Part shown: piece after piece, positions 58,729-64,000 of the stretch
Position numbering within the stretch: position 1 is the stretch's first letter
Layout: each line of letters starts with the position of its first letter
Notes under the pieces: model-generated
Database searches by the model: none
The model's input: the letters and a program-made list of their open reading frames with translations, nothing else
Told to the model about the DNA's origin: nothing
NCBI GenBank assembly: GCA_045535305.1
Contig: JAZSLJ010000063.1
Span: 36,713 to 100,712, forward strand
From: UBA1081 sp045535305
GTDB taxonomy: Bacteria; Bacillota; Clostridia; Oscillospirales; Acutalibacteraceae
Reading direction: 5' to 3'
Length of the DNA stretch: 64,000 nucleotides
Program-made: the position numbers and the translations under genes

Positions 58729-60537
58729 ATGAAACAGCAGAAAAAACACATAAGAAATTTTTCAATTATTGCCCATATCGACCACGGCAAGTCAACACTT
58801 GCCGACCGTCTTTTAGAGCTGACGGAAACCGTTGCAAAGCGTGATATGCAGCAGCAGATTCTTGACGATATGGACCTTGAAAGAGAAAGAGGTATTACTA
58901 TCAAGGCTCACGCCGTTACCCTTACATACAAACAGGACGGCGAAGAATACGAGCTGAATCTTATTGACACTCCCGGCCACGTTGACTTTAACTACGAGGT
59001 TTCACGCTCTCTTGCGGCTTGCGAGGGCGCTGTACTTATTGTTGACGCAACACAGGGCATTGAAGCTCAGACTCTTGCAAACACATATCTTGCACTTGAC
59101 CACGATCTTGAGCTTGTACCCGTTATCAACAAAATCGACCTGCCTGCCGCTGACCCCGAAAGAGTTGCGGTTGACATTGAAGACGTTATAGGACTTGATT
59201 CGGAAGAAGCTCCCAGAGTTTCTGCAAAAACAGGTGAAAACGTAGGCGATGTTTTAAAGCAGATTGTAAAGCTTGTTCCCTGCCCCGAGGGTGATGATGA
59301 TGCCCCTTTGAAGGCTCTTGTTTTTGACTCTGTTTATGACAACTACAAGGGTGTTATCGTTTATGTAAGGATTATGGACGGTACAATAAAAGCCGGCGAC
59401 ACAATGCGAATGATGGCAACAGGCGCACAGTTTACAGTTGTTGAGGTAGGCAAAATGGCAGCAACCTCACTTATGCCAACAAAACAGCTTTGCGCAGGCG
59501 AGGTTGGTTATATCACCGCTTCAATCAAAACAGTACGTGATGCACGAGTAGGTGATACTGTTACAACTGCCGAAAATCCCGCAACCGAGCCTCTTGAAGG
59601 CTACAAAAAGGTCAACCCCATGGTTTTCTGCGGTATTTATCCTGCTGACGGTGCAGACTATGAGGCTCTTAAAGAAGCACTTGAAAAGCTCCAGCTTAAT
59701 GATGCGGCGCTGTCCTTTGAGCCCGAAACATCAGGTGCGTTGGGATTCGGTTTCCGTTGCGGATTTTTAGGTCTGCTTCACCTTGAAATCATACAGGAGC
59801 GTCTTGAAAGAGAATACAATCTTGACCTTGTTTCAACCGTACCCAGCGTTATTTACAGAATCCATATGAGGGACGGTGAGGTGCTTGAAATTGACAACCC
59901 CACAAAGTACCCCGACCCTGCTGAAATAGATTACAGCGAAGAGCCTATGACAGATGCGCACATCTTCTCCCCTCCCGAATTCGTAGGCACAATAATGGAC
60001 CTTTGTCAGGAGCGCAGAGGCTTCTACAAGGATATGAAATATCTTTCCGCTGACCGTGTTGAACTCAGCTACGATTTACCGCTTAATGAAATTATTTACG
60101 ATTTCTTTGATGCTCTTAAATCAAGAACAAAGGGTTATGCATCCTTTGACTACGAGCTTAAAGACTATGCAAGAAGCAATCTTGTAAAGCTTGACGTTCT
60201 TCTCAACGGCGACGGTATTGATGCACTTTCATTCATTATTCATTCCGACAAGGCATACGGCAGAGCAAGAAAAATTGCCGAAAAGCTTAAGGACAATATA
60301 CCCAGACAGCAGTTTGAAATCCCCGTACAGATTGCAATAGGCGGCAAGGTTATTGCAAGAGAAACAGTTAAGGCTCTGCGTAAAGATGTGCTTGCTAAGT
60401 GTTATGGCGGCGACATCACACGAAAGAAAAAACTGCTTGAAAAGCAGAAGGAAGGTAAAAAGAGAATGCGCTCCTTCGGTACTGTTGAAGTTCCGCAGGA
60501 AGCATTTATGGCTATTCTCAAGCTTGACGAACAGTAA
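58729..60537 (+). CDS. lepA: Elongation factor 4
   Basis: A 602-residue translational GTPase that acts on stalled or back-translocating ribosomes. G1 is AHIDHGKSTLAD, G2 RGITIKAH, G3 DTPGHVDF and G4 NKIDLPAAD. The C-terminal domain specific to LepA ends VEVPQEAFMAILKLDEQ. The length is typical. GGAGG precedes the ATG. The hemW gene begins 2 bases after its stop. Confidence 0.98.
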   Translation: MKQQKKHIRNFSIIAHIDHGKSTLADRLLELTETVAKRDMQQQILDDMDLERERGITIKAHAVTLTYKQDGEEYELNLIDTPGHVDFNYEVSRSLAACEGAVLIVDATQGIEAQTLANTYLALDHDLELVPVINKIDLPAADPERVAVDIEDVIGLDSEEAPRVSAKTGENVGDVLKQIVKLVPCPEGDDDAPLKALVFDSVYDNYKGVIVYVRIMDGTIKAGDTMRMMATGAQFTVVEVGKMAATSLMPTKQLCAGEVGYITASIKTVRDARVGDTVTTAENPATEPLEGYKKVNPMVFCGIYPADGADYEALKEALEKLQLNDAALSFEPETSGALGFGFRCGFLGLLHLEIIQERLEREYNLDLVSTVPSVIYRIHMRDGEVLEIDNPTKYPDPAEIDYSEEPMTDAHIFSPPEFVGTIMDLCQERRGFYKDMKYLSADRVELSYDLPLNEIIYDFFDALKSRTKGYASFDYELKDYARSNLVKLDVLLNGDGIDALSFIIHSDKAYGRARKIAEKLKDNIPRQQFEIPVQIAIGGKVIARETVKALRKDVLAKCYGGDITRKKKLLEKQKEGKKRMRSFGTVEVPQEAFMAILKLDEQ

Positions 60538-60538
60538 T

Positions 60539-61651
60539 ATGAAAGGCTTGTATATTCACATTCCGTTCTGCCGTTCAAAATGCCCCTACTGTGATTTTTA
60601 TTCATTACCTAAAAATGACGAAATGATTGAAAAATACTGCGATGCAATCATTGATGAAATCAGCACAGGCAGACGGACAACGGATTTTACCACAAATGCG
60701 GATTTCAGCTTTGATACAATCTATTTCGGCGGCGGTACGCCATCCGTTATCGGCGCAGACAGGCTGGGCAGAATACTTGATTGTATAAAAAAGAACTACA
60801 AAATTGCCGATAATGCGGAAATCACAGTCGAATGTAACCCATCAACAGTTGACGGTGAATTTTTCAAAATTCTCTCGTCATACGGATTCAACAGGATTTC
60901 ATTAGGTTTGCAATCGGCAGTTGACAGCGAAAGGCGCACTCTCGGCAGACTTGCAGACAAAAATAAGGTTTTATCGGTTATTGATTGGGCAAGAAAAAGC
61001 GGAATAACCAACATTTCACTTGATGTTATGCTTGGTGTCCCCTCGCAGACTATGGAATCCCTCAGTGAAACCGTAGATTTTCTGCTCGGAACAGATGTAC
61101 CTCACATAAGTGCATATATGCTGTCAATCGAAGAAGGCACTGTTTTTGACAAAAGAAAAAACACACTCAATCTGCCTGATGAAGATATTGTTTGCGATAT
61201 GTACTCACATCTTGCACAGCTGCTTACTCAGAACGGCTATGAGCATTATGAAATATCCAATTTTGCAAAAAAGGGATACGAAAGCAGACATAACCTTAAA
61301 TATTGGGAATGTGAGGAATATTTAGGCTTGGGTGCATCCGCACATTCATTTATAAACGGAAAAAGATTTTTCTTTGAAAGAAGTTCAGAGTCCTTTATAA
61401 ACGGCAATAAAGCTGTTTTTGACACTTTCGGCGGCGACAGCGAAGAATACCTTATGCTTGGATTAAGGCTTAAAAAAGGTATTTCAAAAAGCTTATACAA
61501 AGCCCGTTTCGGCTGTGATATTCCGTCAGCGTTTGAAGAAAACGCAAAACAATTTATAAAAAGCGGACATATTACCTTTGACGGCGACAGATACTCGCTT
61601 ACACAGGAAGGTATGTTAATATCAAATTACTTAATAAGCAATTTGCTTTAG
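60539..61651 (+). CDS. hemW: Heme chaperone HemW (oxygen-independent coproporphyrinogen oxidase-like)
   Basis: A 370-residue radical SAM protein. The cluster cysteines lie in IHIPFCRSKCPYCDF, and FGGGTPSVIG and ECNPST are the other family motifs. HemW proteins carry heme to respiratory enzymes and do not oxidise coproporphyrinogen, so the name HemN would be a misnomer. The real start is ATG 60539, two bases after lepA; the frame is open further upstream only inside lepA. The lepA-hemW order is conserved in Firmicutes. Confidence 0.93.
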   Translation: MKGLYIHIPFCRSKCPYCDFYSLPKNDEMIEKYCDAIIDEISTGRRTTDFTTNADFSFDTIYFGGGTPSVIGADRLGRILDCIKKNYKIADNAEITVECNPSTVDGEFFKILSSYGFNRISLGLQSAVDSERRTLGRLADKNKVLSVIDWARKSGITNISLDVMLGVPSQTMESLSETVDFLLGTDVPHISAYMLSIEEGTVFDKRKNTLNLPDEDIVCDMYSHLAQLLTQNGYEHYEISNFAKKGYESRHNLKYWECEEYLGLGASAHSFINGKRFFFERSSESFINGNKAVFDTFGGDSEEYLMLGLRLKKGISKSLYKARFGCDIPSAFEENAKQFIKSGHITFDGDRYSLTQEGMLISNYLISNLL

Positions 61652-61662
61652 GAGGTTTTTTT

Positions 61663-63798
61663 ATGGCAAAGATTATCGCATTTTTCACATCAATCATTAC
61701 CTGTCTTACTATGATTTTTGCACCAGCCGCACCTGTTGAGGGTGTTTTTGAGGACGCTGAATCACCTGTTAAGACTGCATTTGATGAGGGGGAATTTATT
61801 TTTAACGAAAACGACATTGTTGTTGCGCCCTACGGTGATGACAGCAACAACGGTACACCCGAAAATCCGATAAAGACCTTTGAAAGAGCAAAGGAAATGC
61901 TTAAAAGCATAAATACTGACGATACTGTAACAGTATGGTTCAGAGAGGGTACGTACGTTATCGAAAACACCGTTGCTTTTACATCGGCTGACAGAGAAAA
62001 TGTTGTTTTCCGTTCATATCCCGATGAAAAGGTTGAATTCTCCGGTGCAAAAGAGATTGCAAATTGGAGTGAAACTGTAATAAACGGCGTTAACGCCTTT
62101 GTTACGGATATTGAAATCAACTCCGACGATGATTATTTCCGTTCACTCTTTAAAGGTAACAAGCGTCTTGCGCGCTCACAGTATCCTAAAGAGGGTGTAT
62201 TCACCGTTGCGGATGTAAACTATGATGAAGCTGTCCCCTCTGACTGGGCACCTGAATTCTTTACACATTCGCTGGCTTTTTATGCCCATAAAAATGAGAT
62301 TCTTGATTTTGCCAATCCCGGTGATGTTGAAGTAAAGATTATGCATTACTGGTGCGATGAACATCTGCCCGTAAGTTCTGTAAACACAGCAACAGGCAGA
62401 GTTGAAACAAAACAGGTTTCATCTATGACTATAAGAAAAGATGACAACTATGTTTATGAAAACGTAAAAGAAGCTCTTTCGCTCCCCGGTGAATGGTATC
62501 TTGACAGAAGCGAAGAAAAGCTTTACTACATCCCCGAAACAGGCGATACAGTTGACAATACCGTTCTTTATGCAGGTATGACAGAACAGCTTTTCACATT
62601 CAACAATGCAAAAAATATATCATTTCAGGGTATCGACTTTATAAATACTGATTGGGAGCATATCGACGGTGTTTTCTTTACAGGTCTGTTTAATGAATCC
62701 CATCCTTTATACAAAAACATTGAATTCGGCGGTGTACATCCTCAGGCGGCATATGAAGTACCTGCGGCAATTTATATTGAATCATCAGCAGGTATCAATT
62801 TTACTGACTGTCTGTTTGAAAATATTTCCTACACAGCGGTTAAATTCGACAAAGGATCAAAGGACTGTAACATCACAACCTGTAAGTTCAACGAAATCGG
62901 CGGAAATGCAGTATTCATACACGATGATTTTGTTGTACCCGCAACAACACAGAACATCAATGTAAAAGACTGTCATATCGGCTACTACGGCAGAATTTTC
63001 AACAATGCAATAGGTATTCTTCTTACTCATGCAATCAACTGCGAGCTTTCAAACAATGAGATACACGATGGCTGGTATACAGGTATTTCCGTAGGCTGGA
63101 ACTGGGGTTACGCTGACAATCCTACCAACGGAATAAAGATAAAAGACAACCTTATTTACAACATCGGTAACGGCTGGCTTTCAGATATGGGCGGCATTTA
63201 CACACTCGGTATTCAGCCCGATACAGTTATCAGCGGCAATGTTATCCACAATGTTGGCTGTTACGAAGGCTCAACAGGCTACGGCGGCTGGGGTATTTAC
63301 CTTGACGAAGGCTCAAGCTACATCACGGTTGAAAAGAATCTTGTTTATGATTGTTCATCAAACTGCTTCCATCAGCACTACGGCGAAAACAACCTTGTAC
63401 AGAACAATATTTTTGCTTTCGGCGATGACGGTCAGGTCCTTATAACAAGACATGAGGACCACAACTCCCTGTATCTGTACAACAACATTCTTGTTGGCAA
63501 TAAAACCTTGATGTACAAAACCGCAACAAAAAAAGATTGGTTTGTTGATAACAACAACCTTTACTGGGATTATGATACAGTAGGAAATCTTGTATATTCA
63601 GGCGATTCAATGAAAGTAGGTAACAGACTTTCTGTTGTGCTTATGACAATGAGAGGCTATTACAACAACGCTGTTTATGCTGACCCGCTGTTTAAAGATG
63701 TGGAAAACAGAGATTTCACTCTTGCAACTAACAGCCCTATACTCGACACAGGCTTTGAGCCCTGGGAGTATAATGCAGGAACAATAACTGAATTCTGA
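61663..63798 (+). CDS. Secreted right-handed beta-helix protein, candidate glycosidase or polysaccharide lyase
   Basis: A 711-residue protein with a signal peptide (residues 1 to about 28, MAKIIAFFTSIITCLTMIFA). An N-terminal domain holds VAPYGDDSNNGTPENPIKTFERA, the usual start of parallel beta-helix enzymes. A beta-helix follows with short repeats, for example NCELSNNEIHDGWYTGISVG and NNLVQNNIFAF. Similar proteins belong to GH120-type xylosidases and to pectate-lyase-like families; I cannot fix the activity. AGGAGG precedes the ATG. It begins 11 bases after hemW but probably belongs functionally with the hemicellulose genes. Confidence 0.82.
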   Translation: MAKIIAFFTSIITCLTMIFAPAAPVEGVFEDAESPVKTAFDEGEFIFNENDIVVAPYGDDSNNGTPENPIKTFERAKEMLKSINTDDTVTVWFREGTYVIENTVAFTSADRENVVFRSYPDEKVEFSGAKEIANWSETVINGVNAFVTDIEINSDDDYFRSLFKGNKRLARSQYPKEGVFTVADVNYDEAVPSDWAPEFFTHSLAFYAHKNEILDFANPGDVEVKIMHYWCDEHLPVSSVNTATGRVETKQVSSMTIRKDDNYVYENVKEALSLPGEWYLDRSEEKLYYIPETGDTVDNTVLYAGMTEQLFTFNNAKNISFQGIDFINTDWEHIDGVFFTGLFNESHPLYKNIEFGGVHPQAAYEVPAAIYIESSAGINFTDCLFENISYTAVKFDKGSKDCNITTCKFNEIGGNAVFIHDDFVVPATTQNINVKDCHIGYYGRIFNNAIGILLTHAINCELSNNEIHDGWYTGISVGWNWGYADNPTNGIKIKDNLIYNIGNGWLSDMGGIYTLGIQPDTVISGNVIHNVGCYEGSTGYGGWGIYLDEGSSYITVEKNLVYDCSSNCFHQHYGENNLVQNNIFAFGDDGQVLITRHEDHNSLYLYNNILVGNKTLMYKTATKKDWFVDNNNLYWDYDTVGNLVYSGDSMKVGNRLSVVLMTMRGYYNNAVYADPLFKDVENRDFTLATNSPILDTGFEPWEYNAGTITEF

Positions 63799-63809
63799 TA
63801 AAAATTTGA

Positions 63810-63836
63810 GGGACTGTCAAGCAGTCCCTTTTTTAT
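63810..63836 (+). terminator. Terminator of the beta-helix gene
   Basis: GGGACTG (63810-63816) and CAGTCCC (63822-63828) form a 7-bp stem, followed by a T-run. Confidence 0.88.
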
Positions 63837-63844
63837 AACTATGT

Positions 63845-63981
63845 AAACAATAATTTAGAGAATTAACAATTTACAATGTATAATGTACAATGAAGGAAAG
63901 GGCTTCGCCCTTTAACCCGATTTATATATTATTCAATAATTGTACATTGTAAATTGTACATTGTACATTAAATTATTGTTT
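63845..63981. repeat. Palindromic intergenic element, AAACAATAATTTA type
   Basis: Perfect inverted AAACAATAATTTA arms (63845-63857 and 63969-63981) enclose TTACAATGTATAATGTACAATG-type arms. A central AAAGGGC-TTC-GCCCTTT hairpin (63897-63913) is followed by AACCCGATTTATA. The element at 40684 has the same hairpin core, the 26411 stretch the right arm, and the hairpin at 54959-54987 the AATAATTTA ends. It is a probable non-autonomous repeat family. Confidence 0.7.
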
Positions 63982-64000
63982 ATCTTCTTCAATCAGCACA

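Noticed and set aside
1..64000. tRNA, rRNA, transposase or phage genes
   Set aside because: None could be recognised on either strand by motif; the mobile signals are only palindromic repeats and the RHS fragment.

Overview
The window looks like a chromosome segment from a low-to-moderate GC Firmicute of the class Clostridia, most likely a gut Oscillospirales/Ruminococcaceae-type bacterium. This is inferred from Clostridia-typical families (DUF4364, DUF5696, a YitT/Mini-III/Obg/LepA/HemW block, a radical SAM gene between rnc and smc), strong AGGAGG ribosome binding sites, dockerin type I modules and plant-polysaccharide hydrolases. No tRNA, rRNA, CRISPR array, transposase or prophage is visible.

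Layout. 1-6178: the start of an ABC exporter gene cut by the window edge, two membrane-anchored proteins of unknown function, then a two-gene surface-glycan unit (a Wzx-like flippase and a CDP-glycerol glycerophosphotransferase-like enzyme). 6190-6491 is a long structured inverted repeat, followed by an alpha/beta hydrolase. 7754-26115 is housekeeping on the minus strand: infC-rpmI-rplT, a SpoU methyltransferase, dprA, topA, trmFO, rnc, a radical SAM gene, smc, ftsY, rdgB, a YhbY protein, nadD, yqeK, rsfS and leuS. Many of these genes overlap by 1-11 bases and read as one long transcription unit with internal inputs. 27200-30700 is an accessory island between a DUF554 gene and a PurF-like gene. 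It holds an orphan 3' end of an RHS protein with an M23 peptidase tip and three small membrane or lipoprotein genes, and three near-identical tail-plus-terminator sequences recur in it.

30882-38000: a PurF-like protein without the catalytic cysteine, a LolA-like anchored protein, a DUF5696 lipoprotein, metA of the acetyl-CoA type, DUF4364 and a HAD phosphatase. 37894-47305 is a hemicellulose region: a secreted modular GH51, an intracellular GH51 overlapping a small cysteine-rich protein, a GtrA-like protein with an iron alcohol dehydrogenase, and a GH3 enzyme. 47437-48085 is a second small-gene cassette flanked by the same 27-bp palindrome as the RHS island. 48171-51820: a two-component system, nrdR and a CCA-adding enzyme.

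51878-55941 carries a 49-residue lipoprotein diverging from a dockerin protein with six InlB-type repeats, then pduL, a hairpin array, and a dockerin-C39 peptidase. 56152-61651 is the conserved obg-mrnC-yitT-lepA-hemW run, followed by a secreted beta-helix protein and a palindromic repeat at the window end.

The parts most likely to be new are the repeats: a 27-bp palindrome with 7-bp arms and a conserved AGAACCGTCC-type loop (six copies, all next to small envelope-protein genes), the 302-bp branched inverted repeat at 6190, an array of unlike hairpins spaced by CATCA at 54768-54987, and a trio of stacked palindromes in the 52163-52214 divergent control region.
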